A stretch of 64,000 bases of DNA from Lentisphaerota bacterium (GCA_015061625.1 SUWG01000009.1:1-64000), one strand, 5' to 3'. Counted from the stretch's first letter, positions 7,730 to 17,652 are shown. The notes: a model not told the origin generated them from the sequence alone. Translations and numbers: made by a program.

Positions 7730-10700
7730 ATGGCAAATTTTGAAGATCGGTTGATCGCTTTATCCGGTGAAGCGATACTTAAAAAAGCCAAAAATCTGCT
7801 CAAGCAGAAACAGCTTGCCGGGGCGTGGGTGGATCACCGCGGCAGATGGTGCGGAAAATTCAAAATCAGCGGCTCTGCCGGAGCGGAAGTCGCCGTGACC
7901 ACCGGGGAACACACCACGGCGGAGTGTTCCTGCGGCGAATGCGGCTCTTCACTCTGTTCCCATGCGGTCGCCATGCTGATGTATGCCGGCAGATTCCGCA
8001 GTTTCGATGACTCGCCCGAATTGCCGCCGGTTTACAGCAAAGGTCTGCTGATGCAGAACTTCGCCGAATTATCCCGCCGCGGCATGAAACGCTCCGCCAC
8101 GCTCCGGATTTCGGTGGTCGAAGATCAGCTTCATGCGCCGAATCAATACAAAATCCTGCTCATTCAGGCGAGGTTGACGGGCAATTCCAGAGAATACGCC
8201 GGCAACTTGAGCAATCTGCGCCAACTTTACTTTGAAAAATCGTTGAGTGCCGTGTTGAAATATGAGGATTTCCCGCTCCACGACCAGCAGATAATCCGTT
8301 TCCTCGCTCTCAACGGCGAAGCGGAAAACTCCAATATCGCCCTCGGTGCGGAATCCACCGCCGAACTTTTCCACGCCCTGCCCGGATTTCCCCGCTTTTT
8401 CCGCAACAACCGCCAGATCATCGTCCGCCCGGAAAGAGCGCAGGCCGTGCTGACCAGAGTGAAAAATCAGATCATGCCGGGCATCTGCATCGGTCAGGCG
8501 GTTCTGCCGCTGACCGGAGCCAGACTGATCGCCGGACGCTCCGGTTGCTGGGTCGGCAAAGATGATGAATACTTTTTCATCGGCGGCGACTGTGAAGCCG
8601 GATTTCTGCGCAGCTTTTTCCGTACCGCTCCGCGCAGTGCCGGTGATTTGCATGAATTTCCGCTGCCGGTGATGGAGGCCGGAAGCATCGAACCGGAAGT
8701 GCAGAAAGCCAAAGTCATATTCGACGGCGCATTCGATGAAAATGATTCATTCATCCTGCAGACCGGTTACCTGTATTCCGCCGGAAACCGCACCATCATC
8801 TGCGCCCCGCGCAGCGGCAGGATCGGTGCCGCCGGAGCAAACTGTTTCGCCCGTGAAAGCAAAATGGAGCGGGATCTGGAAAATTCCATCGCCCTTTTCG
8901 GTATGACCATGGATGATGCTTCCGCCGCCGGAATTCTCCACGACCCGGAAAAAGCCGGTTTATTCCTCGATCAGGCTCTGCCGGAAATCATCCGTTCCGC
9001 TCCGGAAAAATTCGTCCTCACCTCCGGATTATCCGCCTTATTCAATGGCGGCAACCGGCTGCCGCAACTGCCTTTTTCTTTGCAACTTACCGGCAAATCC
9101 GCTGAAGCATACACCTTTTCTTTCCAAATCGGCTTTGACGGCGAAACTGTCAGTTGGGAAAAACTCCTCGAAGCGGCGGTCAACCGGGATGATTACCTTT
9201 TGCACCGCAAAAAAATCTGCCGGATTTCCCCCGCGCTGGGGAAATTCATGCGCGCCACCCCCGCATTACTGCGCCACATCGACTCCGATGGACGCACCTT
9301 TGAATTGCCCGCCGGCAACTGGCACTTTTTCTGCAAACTTGCCGGTAATATCCCCGGAGCATTATCCGGTGAATTACTGCTCGATGCTCCGGAAGTCGCC
9401 GCCGCTCCCATATCCGGAACTTTCCACTTTTCCGGTAAACTGCGCAACTATCAGCGCGATGGTGTCGCATTCATGCAATACCTCACCGACCGCAACTTCA
9501 ATGCCCTGCTCGCCGACGAAATGGGGCTGGGAAAAACCGTGCAGCTGCTCGCCCTTTTGAGTTCCCGCATGAGCAAAAACAGTTCGCCCTCCCTGATCGT
9601 CTGCCCGGCTTCGCTGATCGAAAACTGGGCGCGTGAAGCCGCCAGATTCGTGCCGGAATTCCGTATCGCCGCCCCGACCGGCGCAGAACGCGAAACGGTA
9701 TTGGCCGCAAAAGAATTCGATCTGCTCATACTCTCTTACACCGCCGCCAAACTCTGCCAGAATTCATTGAAAAAACTCCTCTTTGAATTTCTCGTACTCG
9801 ATGAGGCACAGCATATCAAAAATCCGGGTTCGACCAATGCCAAAAACTGCAAAAGCATCCACGCCGCCCACCGGATCGTTCTGACCGGTACCCCGCTGGA
9901 AAACACCCCGGAAGACCTCTGGAGCGTGATGGATTTCCTCCAACCCGGTCTGCTCGGCTCCCTGCCGTCATTCCGCCGCCGCTACGCCAATATCGCCAAC
10001 GATACAGAACTTCAGGAGGAATTCACCGGCCGCATTTCGCCATTCATCAAACGCCGCACCAAACAGGAAGTCGCTTCCGATCTGCCGGAAAAACATGAAT
10101 CCACCATCTTCTGTCAGATGAATAACGATCAGCAACATCTCTACAACCAACTGCTTGCCGAAAATCAGGAAACTTTGCGCTCCGGCGGCAGTGCCGAACT
10201 TTTTGCCCTGCTCCTGCGGTTGCGCCAGTGCTGCTGTCACCCCGGCTTGCTCCCGGAAGCCGCTCCCGATGCACCGTCAGCCAAAACCGAATTGCTTATG
10301 GAACTGCTCCAGCAGAATATCGACAGCGGTCATAAAGTACTGCTTTTCAGCCAGTTTACCTCAATGCTCAAATTGCTCATCCCGCAACTGCAAACCGCCG
10401 GGATCCCCTTTGAATATCTCGACGGCAGCACCCGCAACCGGCAGGAAAAAGTCGATCACTTCAACAACGATCCGGCCATTCCGCTCTTTCTCTTGAGTCT
10501 GAAAGCCGGCGGCACCGGTCTGAATCTCACTTCCGCTGATACGGTCATCATCTATGACCCCTGGTGGAACCCCGCCGTGGAACTTCAGGCCGCCGACCGC
10601 ACCCACCGCATCGGACAAACCCGGACTGTTTCCACGATCAAACTGGTGATGAAAGATTCTGTGGAAGAAAAAGTTTTGCAACTGCAGCAGAAAAAACGGG

Positions 10701-10780
10701 AACTCTTTCATGCGCTGGTGGAAAATCCCGCCGCTTCCGGCGGCCTCTCGCTGGCCGAATTGCGCGCTCTTATTGAGTAA
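7730..10780 (+). CDS. SWIM zinc-finger SNF2/Rad54-family ATPase
   Basis: Swi2/Snf2-type double-stranded-DNA translocase of the bacterial HepA/YqhH-like class, 1016 aa. A SWIM zinc finger lies at the N-terminus (Cys66-x-Cys68, Cys76-x-His78, followed by AVAMLMY). A long less conserved middle follows, then the Snf2 core: Walker A DEMGLGKT (about 596-603), the Walker B-like DEAQ box (about 690) with HIKNPGS, TGTPLEN, and a helicase-C domain with SLKAGGTGLNLT and DRTHRIGQ near the C-terminus. Such proteins are thought to remodel RNA polymerase or protein-DNA complexes; the substrate cannot be read from sequence. It is divergent from the lipid gene. A perfect palindrome begins 10 nt after its stop. 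Confidence 0.93.
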   Translation: MANFEDRLIALSGEAILKKAKNLLKQKQLAGAWVDHRGRWCGKFKISGSAGAEVAVTTGEHTTAECSCGECGSSLCSHAVAMLMYAGRFRSFDDSPELPPVYSKGLLMQNFAELSRRGMKRSATLRISVVEDQLHAPNQYKILLIQARLTGNSREYAGNLSNLRQLYFEKSLSAVLKYEDFPLHDQQIIRFLALNGEAENSNIALGAESTAELFHALPGFPRFFRNNRQIIVRPERAQAVLTRVKNQIMPGICIGQAVLPLTGARLIAGRSGCWVGKDDEYFFIGGDCEAGFLRSFFRTAPRSAGDLHEFPLPVMEAGSIEPEVQKAKVIFDGAFDENDSFILQTGYLYSAGNRTIICAPRSGRIGAAGANCFARESKMERDLENSIALFGMTMDDASAAGILHDPEKAGLFLDQALPEIIRSAPEKFVLTSGLSALFNGGNRLPQLPFSLQLTGKSAEAYTFSFQIGFDGETVSWEKLLEAAVNRDDYLLHRKKICRISPALGKFMRATPALLRHIDSDGRTFELPAGNWHFFCKLAGNIPGALSGELLLDAPEVAAAPISGTFHFSGKLRNYQRDGVAFMQYLTDRNFNALLADEMGLGKTVQLLALLSSRMSKNSSPSLIVCPASLIENWAREAARFVPEFRIAAPTGAERETVLAAKEFDLLILSYTAAKLCQNSLKKLLFEFLVLDEAQHIKNPGSTNAKNCKSIHAAHRIVLTGTPLENTPEDLWSVMDFLQPGLLGSLPSFRRRYANIANDTELQEEFTGRISPFIKRRTKQEVASDLPEKHESTIFCQMNNDQQHLYNQLLAENQETLRSGGSAELFALLLRLRQCCCHPGLLPEAAPDAPSAKTELLMELLQQNIDSGHKVLLFSQFTSMLKLLIPQLQTAGIPFEYLDGSTRNRQEKVDHFNNDPAIPLFLLSLKAGGTGLNLTSADTVIIYDPWWNPAVELQAADRTHRIGQTRTVSTIKLVMKDSVEEKVLQLQQKKRELFHALVENPAASGGLSLAELRALIE

Positions 10781-10790
10781 GTATAGGAAT

Positions 10791-10846
10791 TTGGGGGGCG
10801 GGAAAAACTTCTTTTCACGTGAAAAGAAGTTTTTCCCGCCCCCCAA
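10791..10846. repeat. Perfect 56-bp loopless palindrome
   Basis: Left arm 10791-10818 is the exact reverse complement of right arm 10819-10846, with centre CAC|GTG. The inner part CTTCTTTTCAC/GTGAAAAGAAG resembles the palindromes at 28465-28498 and near 28605. It lies 10 nt after the SNF2 stop codon and may act as a terminator or be a dispersed palindromic repeat. Confidence 0.93.
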
Positions 10847-11079
10847 GCCCCCCACCTTTTTCAAGAAAAGCGGGATTATTTGCTCCCGTTGGTCGCAAGA
10901 CCTCATCTCATACTGCTTTGCCGATTGTCAAAGTATGAAGCGGGATTATTTTTATATAACTCGACACATCTTTTGGTAAATTTCCGCTGGCAACTATCCG
11001 TTCACTACCGTTATCTTACCGTTTTTACATAAATCTGCGCCAAACTGTCTCTAAAAATCATAAATTTATTTTATCCCGG
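10847..11079. other. Gene-free stretch with repeat traces
   Basis: No credible ORF or tRNA. It holds AAGAAAAGCGGGA (also found after the palindromes at 28465-28644), two copies of AAGCGGGATTATTT-like sequence (near 10867 and 10939), and three CCGT motifs at 10-11-bp spacing (10998, 11008, 11019), a degenerate version of the 10-bp arrays. Confidence 0.6.
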
Positions 11080-11108
11080 TTGCAATTATAAAAAAGTAAT
11101 GCTATCTT
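11080..11108 (+). promoter_or_regulatory. Candidate promoter of the cytidylyltransferase gene
   Basis: TTGCAA (11080-11085), 17-bp spacer, TATCTT (11103-11108), about 50 bp before the ATG at 11158. Confidence 0.5.
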
Positions 11109-11157
11109 ATTACGTTTTGTTAAAGTAATCACCACAAAAATAATTTGGAGAAAACCT

Positions 11158-11865
11158 ATGTCTTCTACCGTAAAAATCATATTGCAGGCACGTTTGAATT
11201 CATCCCGTTTACCGGCCAAAGCCATGTTGGATATCTGCGGTATGCCATCGGTCGCCGTCATCGCCAAACGTGCTGGGAATCTGGGGGATAAAGTTACTGT
11301 GGCAACCAGTACCGATCTTTGTGATGACCTTTTGTGCAAGGTGCTTGACCGCTACGACATCAATTATGTTCGCGGTTCGCTGGATGATGTGATGGGAAGG
11401 TTTCTGCTGGCTACTGAAGAACTGGATGATGCGGATACCATCGTAAGATTGACCGCAGACAATCTTTTCCAGGATAACGATTACATCCGCAAATCTCTGG
11501 CTGAATACAACCGTCTCGGCCAGGAGTGGCTGGGCTGTGGCGGTCCGAATATTGATTTGCCTTACGGTATTGGCGTAGAGGCATTCAATGCCGGAAAATT
11601 CCGCCAATACGCAAGAGAATTCACGGATGCTTACGCAAGAGAACACGTGACACCGCCATTTTACCGGGATAAGTTTATCCCGGTTCCCTGCAGGGAAAAC
11701 CTCACCGGTCTGCCTTCCGGCTTCGGCAACTTGCGCTGCACCATGGATACCTTTGAGGATTACTGCCGGGTCGCCAAGGCTTTCAATGCCGCCGGAGGCG
11801 ATCCGTTGCAAGTCAGTTGGGAAACTCTTTGCGAAATACTCAAAGAACAGGAAAACGATCTGTAA
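11158..11865 (+). CDS. SpsF/CMP-NeuA-like cytidylyltransferase family protein
   Basis: 235-aa nucleotidyltransferase-fold protein. The N-terminal signature QARLNSSRLPAKAML (about 8-22) is the nucleotide-binding motif of the SpsF/NeuA/KdsB-like family. Later come VATSTDLCDD, the VRGSLDDVMGRF block and LTADN (about 97-101), where most relatives have a T(G/A)D(C/N)P sequence; the proline is replaced here. Family members activate sugars as CMP derivatives or take part in glycan and spore-coat polysaccharide synthesis. No sugar-biosynthesis neighbour fixes the substrate. GGAG is 8 nt upstream of the ATG. Convergent with the next gene. Confidence 0.8.
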   Translation: MSSTVKIILQARLNSSRLPAKAMLDICGMPSVAVIAKRAGNLGDKVTVATSTDLCDDLLCKVLDRYDINYVRGSLDDVMGRFLLATEELDDADTIVRLTADNLFQDNDYIRKSLAEYNRLGQEWLGCGGPNIDLPYGIGVEAFNAGKFRQYAREFTDAYAREHVTPPFYRDKFIPVPCRENLTGLPSGFGNLRCTMDTFEDYCRVAKAFNAAGGDPLQVSWETLCEILKEQENDL

Positions 11866-11897
11866 AACGTTAATATCCTGTTTCTTACCGCTTTCTA

Positions 11898-11944
11898 CCC
11901 GCGCAAGCGGGCGCTTCACGTTGGTTTGCAACACGCAAACCAAC
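11898..11944. terminator. Two hairpins between convergent genes
   Basis: CCCGC-GCAA-GCGGG (11898-11911) and GTTGGTTTGC (11920-11929) pairing with GCAAACCAAC (11935-11944). Neither has a strong T-run. They probably act as a bidirectional barrier. Confidence 0.5.
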
Positions 11945-11952
11945 ACCCGCCG

Positions 11953-13938
11953 TCAGCGGTCGAATACGGAAAGTCCGAGTAACTCAAACTGGGCGGCACT
12001 ATTCAGAAATGCCGCCGTTATCCAGAAGACCACCCAATGCTCGGAATATCCGCCGCGCAACGGGCCATCCGGTATCTTGAATGGTTGCTGGCAGAAGTTG
12101 GTCTGTTCAAACTGCTCACCCTGACTGCCGTAAATATCGGTCATCTCACCGCAGTTGACAAAGGTCGGCCACGCCAGATCCTGCCACGTCTTTTTATTCA
12201 ACGCCCGGCCGATCTTCCACAACAGCGGCGATACCCAGACTCCGTAAACGTCAAGGTGCATATTCTGCACCGATACCGCCGTCCAACCGGCAGTGGTAAA
12301 GCCGTTATCCGCCAATCTGCCCGCCGGAAGCGGGATATTCCACACCTGCAGATAACTCAAATATACTGCCGTGGCGTGTTCTGCGGCCTTGAGATATTTA
12401 TCATCGCCGCTCAACTCCCAGGCGGCAAAAAATGCGGTCATCGCCGCTACTGCTCCTTCCTTATCTTCGCAGGAAGCATCCAATGTGCCGCCCCAGTAAG
12501 GCTCATCCATCGTCAAATGCCGCGCCATATAGTGATCGGCGATCTTCAATGCGCTCTTTGCAAACTTACTTTCATTGAGCAACTTCGCCGCCATCGCCAG
12601 CGGCGCACCGAAAAATGCTTCATTGGTCGATACCGGATGCCACTCATCTTTCATCACTCTGGTATGGAAAAAGTCACACACCCGGCGCAGAAAATCCAGA
12701 TACTCCGGTTTAACCGGCTTTCCGGCCTCTTTGAATGCCTGCAGTGCCATGGCAAAAGTTTCCATGGTCTGCCCCTGCGAAACAAAATTATACTCCTGAT
12801 GCTGCGCCCGGCGGACACAATACTCCACGCAGAATCCTCTTTCATCCACCGGAGAACTTACCAGAAAATCCAGATACTTTTCCGCTCTTTCCCACGCCTC
12901 TTTATCGCCGCATTTTTCCCCGATCCACGGTGCGGCAAACCCCAGCGTTTCACTGCGGCCGCACCAGCCGTAAACGATCCCCGGCCAACCGTTGGTCGGC
13001 ACATTGAAAAGCGATCCGGCGATCTTCCCGGAAACATACTCTCTGGAGAGCGCATAACGGTATTTGCGCCGCACCAACTCCCCGGCGTCGATCGGCAGTG
13101 CCGTTACCGGATGAAGTTTCAATGCCGCTTCCACCGCCGGAATAAAACCGCTGCCCCGCCCCTGCGACGGAGCCAGTTGCAGATAAAAGGTCTTTTCCAC
13201 GATCATCCGGTCAACCAGTTTCATCCCGTCGCCGGGCAATGGAGAAAGCACCTGCTGACCGGTTTTCACCGCACCATGCTGACCATTGCAGGAAACAAAG
13301 CCGGAATACCCCGCCAATTCGGTGAAGTTTTCCCCATATTCCACGCCGCAACTCCACCAGATGTCATTACCGGCAGCCAGCGGCACCGGCGACGGCAGAG
13401 TATGGATCGCCGTCACCGTGGAATCATCCGGATTTTCACTGCAAACAAAAGGCATGGGCATACGGTGTTCTTCAAAGAACGCCTTTTCACCGGAGGTGCC
13501 GTTGACATACGGTACACCCGGAGTATTTTTCCCCGATGGATTGCCGTAATACAAGATGCCCGGTATCATCACTCTGCCCGCCGGAGAATACTGCCGGAAA
13601 CGGTAACTCAAAGTGATATTTTCCACCGTTTCACCGGCGTAACGCCAACGGCGGCGGATCTTCAGCAAACCATGCTGAAATTCGCAGCTGTCAGTGCAGA
13701 AAATTTCCCCCTGCGGCAACTTTACCGAACCGGTAAGCACCACCGCATAACCGGGGTTTTCCACCTTTTCAACCGTGCCGTAATGCCATGCCGCCGGCTG
13801 ACGGCCGTCAAATGCCGTACCGATCGCCCAATATTCATCTTTTCCGATGGCCAATTCTGCGCCGCCGTCATGGGAAAAACTAACCTTCTTTTCATCCAGC
13901 GCAAAACAACTGCCATTATTTTTCAATAAAATATCCAT
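11953..13938 (-). CDS. Putative alpha/alpha-toroid carbohydrate-active protein
   Basis: 661-aa cytoplasmic protein without a signal peptide. The first roughly 280 residues are beta-rich. The rest (from about 290) is helical with repeated Trp/Gly/Tyr-rich motifs (GWPGIVYGWCGRSE, DEPYWGGTLDASCEDKEGA, GFTTAGWTAVSVQNMHLD), the pattern of six-hairpin glycosidases or polysaccharide lyases. I cannot assign a family or catalytic residues. The start is set at the ATG at 13938, which has AGGA 7 nt upstream, not an earlier start 8 codons upstream. It is third in the minus-strand order pseudopilin - DUF4838 - this gene, suggesting a role in degrading the same glycan. Confidence 0.65.
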   Translation of the reverse strand: MDILLKNNGSCFALDEKKVSFSHDGGAELAIGKDEYWAIGTAFDGRQPAAWHYGTVEKVENPGYAVVLTGSVKLPQGEIFCTDSCEFQHGLLKIRRRWRYAGETVENITLSYRFRQYSPAGRVMIPGILYYGNPSGKNTPGVPYVNGTSGEKAFFEEHRMPMPFVCSENPDDSTVTAIHTLPSPVPLAAGNDIWWSCGVEYGENFTELAGYSGFVSCNGQHGAVKTGQQVLSPLPGDGMKLVDRMIVEKTFYLQLAPSQGRGSGFIPAVEAALKLHPVTALPIDAGELVRRKYRYALSREYVSGKIAGSLFNVPTNGWPGIVYGWCGRSETLGFAAPWIGEKCGDKEAWERAEKYLDFLVSSPVDERGFCVEYCVRRAQHQEYNFVSQGQTMETFAMALQAFKEAGKPVKPEYLDFLRRVCDFFHTRVMKDEWHPVSTNEAFFGAPLAMAAKLLNESKFAKSALKIADHYMARHLTMDEPYWGGTLDASCEDKEGAVAAMTAFFAAWELSGDDKYLKAAEHATAVYLSYLQVWNIPLPAGRLADNGFTTAGWTAVSVQNMHLDVYGVWVSPLLWKIGRALNKKTWQDLAWPTFVNCGEMTDIYGSQGEQFEQTNFCQQPFKIPDGPLRGGYSEHWVVFWITAAFLNSAAQFELLGLSVFDR

Positions 13939-13962
13939 AAAAAATCCTGAATAAAACAACAT

Positions 13963-13995
13963 TCCGGGTGAAAATATAACCTCATTTCACCCGGA
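13963..13995 (-). terminator. Hairpin after the DUF4838 gene
   Basis: TCCGGGTGAAA (13963-13973) pairs with TTTCACCCGGA (13985-13995), an 11-bp stem, 10 nt after the DUF4838 stop on the minus strand. The following TGTTGTTTTATT is only weakly T-rich, so read-through into the next gene is possible. Confidence 0.6.
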
Positions 13996-14004
13996 TTGCA
14001 AATG

Positions 14005-16914
14005 TTATCTGCCGGAATGAGTATTCAAATGCCAGAAATTGCGCAATAAACTTACCGACTGATGCTTACGGCTGCCGAACATGGCTCCGCCGCCGGACAT
14101 CCCGAAATCGGCACTGGTCAAAACCAGCAATCCTCTGCCCACCTTGCGCACCAGCAGAAATGAGTAAAGCGAACCATCTTTCATTTTCAATGAACCGTAA
14201 TTTTCCCAGCCCGCCGGATTTTCCGGCAGATAGCCGTTGGCCGGGGTGAGCGATGTCCGCAGGATATGGCTGATATTATCCGGCGTATTCTGCCACGCCC
14301 CCGGCTTGACCGCAATACTCTTTCTCGCCGGATCGATCTGCCAGCCCGACCACTTCACCGCCAGTTCCGGGCGGCCGAAATAATCTGCCAGCGGCAATTC
14401 ACCCCATGAGGCGAACAGCACCAATGCACCGTTTTCCAGCCGGGGCAGAACCGCCTGCCGGAAAAATTCCGGATTGATCCTGATCCCCCGGTAGTGGCGG
14501 ATGATATAGATATCCTGCTCCGGAAAAGAGGCCGTCAACTGCTTTTCATCACGCACCGTCACCGTCTGGAATCCGGCATTGCCCAGCAACATTGCCATTT
14601 CCCGCACATCCTCAACTTTGTGCTTGCTGAAAAAGAGCGTTCTGGCGATCCGCTCCTGCGGACAGAACTGGATAAGTCCAAAGGAGTTGCGGTCATGAAA
14701 TGCCGCATCAGGGAATCCGGAATTGGGCAACTCTTTGCGGGAATCGCCATTGGAGCGTTTGATGGTAAATCCCCACACCTCATTATCCTGCGGCACCTTG
14801 CCGAAAGCGGCAAACGGAATGACGATCGAAGCACTCCAGTAATCATTGCCGATCTCACACTGCACCTGCCATTGCGGATCCCATGCCGTATTGAAGGTCA
14901 TGCCGCCCAGTGCGATCGACTCGTAACGCGCCCCATTGGGATTGACGATCATGTGCCGGTAAATCCCCTCGGTATCACCGGGTACGGCAAAGAAAAGTTC
15001 CAATGCCTCCCCCGTCCAGAGTGCGCCGTCATGCTCCGCCGGACCGCGGACAAGTTTACTGATATCCGGGTCATGGCAGATCGCTTCGATATAAATATTT
15101 TCCGCATCGTAACGCATCGAAACTTCCGTCTGCGCCGCCGGTTTTCCCTGTTTGGCAACAAACGCCGGAAGCCGGATGGCATTATCCCTGTTTCCGGTGC
15201 GCGGCAACAGGATTTTAGAACCATTCTGACTGGCCTGATAATCCTGCGCGCAGCGTTTCCACGCTTCATAGAGCCGTTTTTCCGTATTCAGATTGGCCAG
15301 CACCTGCTGTTTGCGTGCCGGATCGGTGATCCGGGCGGCTTTGGCCAGTGCATCGGCAAAAAGTTTGTCGCAGCGGGCGATCAGGGCATCATTGAGCAAA
15401 GATGCCGCCCCCGCCAGCGGGGAATTGAAAAAGTATGAATAGTGGATGCTCATACTGCTCCACGCATTATCCATCGCCATATAATATTGTTTCATTTCCC
15501 CGGCGGCAATGTCGAATGCCGCTTCACTTACTTCAGTAAGCAAGGTTTCCACCGGAATATCCGGATTCCAGAGCAAACGGGCATAGATGTAGTGGCCCAA
15601 CCGGTGATGCACGCCCGGATTCAACCCCGATGGCGACTGCGCCCCGTTGGGATTGCGGTATCCCGGCGGCGAAACTTCCGTAATGACTCCGCGGATGCCC
15701 AGTGCGGCGAAATTCTGCATCTGATTTTGAAGCATGGAAGCAAACGGCATGAACATCGAGGGAGTAAAGATATCAAATTCATAGCCGTAAACCAGAAGCG
15801 GCACGCCCTTTTGCCGCCACGTTTCCAGCGACTGAAGCATCCGGGCATTGACCGGACACTTATCCAGAGCGTGAACATAACAGCGGTTATACATACAATA
15901 TTCGATGAATTCCGTGCCATCCAGCGGAGCAGACGGCACTTGCAAATAGGATTGATACGCCAGTGATGCGACTTTCACCCACGGACACTTCGCCCGGATC
16001 CCCGCACTCAAGCGGTTGAACATCTCAAACCAGAGATCGGTGCGCGGCTTGGCAGAACACTTTTCGCAACGGCAGTAATTCATATTATCCGCCGGGAAAA
16101 GGCTTAAAATTTCCACATCGGGGTACTCGTTGCAGTGACGGACAAATTGATCGATCATGATCTGATCGACCTCCGGATTGCTCCAGCAGAGTTGATCGCG
16201 CACCCGCTGACCATTGACCAGCGCGAAAAGTTCCGGGCGTTCCTCGAAAACTTTGCGGTCGTAAATGGCGATATTGTGGTTGCTGAACATGATACGCATA
16301 CCTCTGGCAATGCGTTTGTCGTTCCACTCTTTGACCCACTGTCTGCCATTGACCGGGTTGCTCCGCATGATATTCAGGCGGTTGCGGGACATGAAAAGTT
16401 CCATTTCCTCATTGTAGAATGAGCCGCAGACGTGGAAACCGCGGTACTCAAAACGGGAAGTTTCCCGGAAATCCAGGGCATCTATCTCCCACACGCTCCG
16501 CTTCGGGATGATTTCTCCGCTTGCGCCGGGCCATACCCAGCGGATACCGGCGGCCTTTTCCAGAAAGGCGTAGACCGCATAGAGCGCACCGCGCGGATTG
16601 TTGCCCATGCAATAGATGCGGCCGTCTTTGCTGTAAACGTGCAGAGCATCCTGACCGGCAGGCACACCGGACATTTCCTCAATGCCGATAACGATGCTCT
16701 TTTCCGGAGCGACCGCCCAGCGGCCGATCGCCAATTCGCAACCGGTCATCAACTTCACCGCCCGTTGAAGTTCATTGGCGGCATTAAGTTCCGTCGCCGT
16801 CGCCCGCGGAGACAAACTGATGCTCCAAAGGCTTTGACCATTGCTGACGATCACCTCTTTTGCCCCGCAGATCAAGGCACAAAAAGCCCACAGTACAAGA
16901 AAAAACTTTTTCAT
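14005..16914 (-). CDS. Secreted DUF4838 protein with CBM9-like and ThuA-like C-terminal regions
   Basis: 969-aa exported protein; the signal peptide MKKFFLVLWAFCALICGA is followed by KEVIVSNG. The N-terminal part resembles the alpha-glucuronidase N-domain (ALYAVYAFLEKAAGIRWVWPG, about 105-125). The DUF4838 core has FPADNMNYCRCEKC (about 280), WFEMFNRLSAGIRAKCP, and GVITEVSPPGYRNPNG. From about 590 to 745 a family-9-like carbohydrate-binding fold is visible (EVSMRYDAENIYIEAICHDPD, WTGEALELFF, DPQWQVQCEIGNDYWSASI). Residues 755-870 resemble a ThuA/glutamine-amidotransferase-like fold (DIYIIRHYRGI, ALVLFASWGELPLADYFG). DUF4838 proteins are usually tied to polysaccharide use; the exact reaction is unknown. 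It starts 18 nt after the pseudopilin gene, so the two are probably co-transcribed. Confidence 0.82.
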   Translation of the reverse strand: MKKFFLVLWAFCALICGAKEVIVSNGQSLWSISLSPRATATELNAANELQRAVKLMTGCELAIGRWAVAPEKSIVIGIEEMSGVPAGQDALHVYSKDGRIYCMGNNPRGALYAVYAFLEKAAGIRWVWPGASGEIIPKRSVWEIDALDFRETSRFEYRGFHVCGSFYNEEMELFMSRNRLNIMRSNPVNGRQWVKEWNDKRIARGMRIMFSNHNIAIYDRKVFEERPELFALVNGQRVRDQLCWSNPEVDQIMIDQFVRHCNEYPDVEILSLFPADNMNYCRCEKCSAKPRTDLWFEMFNRLSAGIRAKCPWVKVASLAYQSYLQVPSAPLDGTEFIEYCMYNRCYVHALDKCPVNARMLQSLETWRQKGVPLLVYGYEFDIFTPSMFMPFASMLQNQMQNFAALGIRGVITEVSPPGYRNPNGAQSPSGLNPGVHHRLGHYIYARLLWNPDIPVETLLTEVSEAAFDIAAGEMKQYYMAMDNAWSSMSIHYSYFFNSPLAGAASLLNDALIARCDKLFADALAKAARITDPARKQQVLANLNTEKRLYEAWKRCAQDYQASQNGSKILLPRTGNRDNAIRLPAFVAKQGKPAAQTEVSMRYDAENIYIEAICHDPDISKLVRGPAEHDGALWTGEALELFFAVPGDTEGIYRHMIVNPNGARYESIALGGMTFNTAWDPQWQVQCEIGNDYWSASIVIPFAAFGKVPQDNEVWGFTIKRSNGDSRKELPNSGFPDAAFHDRNSFGLIQFCPQERIARTLFFSKHKVEDVREMAMLLGNAGFQTVTVRDEKQLTASFPEQDIYIIRHYRGIRINPEFFRQAVLPRLENGALVLFASWGELPLADYFGRPELAVKWSGWQIDPARKSIAVKPGAWQNTPDNISHILRTSLTPANGYLPENPAGWENYGSLKMKDGSLYSFLLVRKVGRGLLVLTSADFGMSGGGAMFGSRKHQSVSLLRNFWHLNTHSGR

Positions 16915-16932
16915 AACAAACTTCGCAACAAA

Positions 16933-17652
16933 TTATTTATCAAACAATTCCGGATAGAGTTTAGTGTAGCACTCACCACGTTTGTACTTGGAAACCGCCG
17001 CTTTATCAAAAGTGGAAACGTGGCCGCCCAGATGCAGGACACTGTTGTTGGCAGCATGGCACTCTTTGCGGTCACTGCTGCCGGTGTAATCCACCGTCGG
17101 GTGGTCATGCATGATCGTGTTATTGGGGTTGGCATCGCCGCCGATACGCCATCTTTCAGCGGAACTTTTGCCGCCGTAATTGTTGTTCAACACGGTTCCT
17201 TTTTCCATCCAGAAATAGAGATAACTCAAATTCTGCCACGGCACTGAAGCACTGCTGACAATGGAATCTGACGGACAGCGGAACATGGTGAAATACTGTT
17301 CAAAAGAGTCTTTGTTGATCACGGTGCCGGTCGGCACTCTTGCGCCCATGTAACCGTTGTAGATCAGATTGCCGATATTCTCCGTCCACGCATTGACTTT
17401 GTAAACGTGAGCGTAGTTGGCCTGATATTTATTGGAGTGCGGCGGCGGGATGCGTGAATCATTGTCATCGGCATACTGCTGGATGCCCAGACCGATGTGC
17501 TTGAGATTGTTGATGCATGACGCCACCCGGCCGCGTTCACGGGCGGAATTGAGTGCCGGAAGCAGAATCGCCGCCAATATGGCGATTATTGCGATCACCA
17601 CGAGCAATTCGATGAGAGTAAAATGTTGTTTTTTGACATAACAAACCTCCAT
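16933..17652 (-). CDS. Type II pseudopilin-like (prepilin N-terminal methylation) protein; start or frame uncertain
   Basis: The N-terminal helix [19 protein letters not shown] with Glu at +5 is the class III prepilin signature, and a soluble domain ending in [19 protein letters not shown] resembles the DUF1559-like pseudopilins abundant in Lentisphaerota. The in-frame ATG at 17652 overlaps the GGAGG sequence itself (17646-17650). The ATG with ideal 6-nt SD spacing (17639) is one nucleotide out of frame, because an A6 tract follows where A7 would give [11 protein letters not shown]. So either translation begins at 17652 without an obvious RBS, slippage corrects the frame, or the sequence carries a one-base deletion. 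The protein is 239 aa from 17652 and is followed by the DUF4838 gene. Confidence 0.8.
   Translation of the reverse strand: MEVCYVKKQHFTLIELLVVIAIIAILAAILLPALNSARERGRVASCINNLKHIGLGIQQYADDNDSRIPPPHSNKYQANYAHVYKVNAWTENIGNLIYNGYMGARVPTGTVINKDSFEQYFTMFRCPSDSIVSSASVPWQNLSYLYFWMEKGTVLNNNYGGKSSAERWRIGGDANPNNTIMHDHPTVDYTGSSDRKECHAANNSVLHLGGHVSTFDKAAVSKYKRGECYTKLYPELFDK

Noticed and set aside
12037-13929. 630-codon open frame antisense to the toroid-like gene
   Set aside because: Arises from GC-rich third positions of the real gene. No RBS, no domain-like sequence, and low complexity in Arg/His/Pro. Similar shadows at 19352-20839, 26413-27825, 30443-32002 and 33917-35242 were dropped for the same reason.
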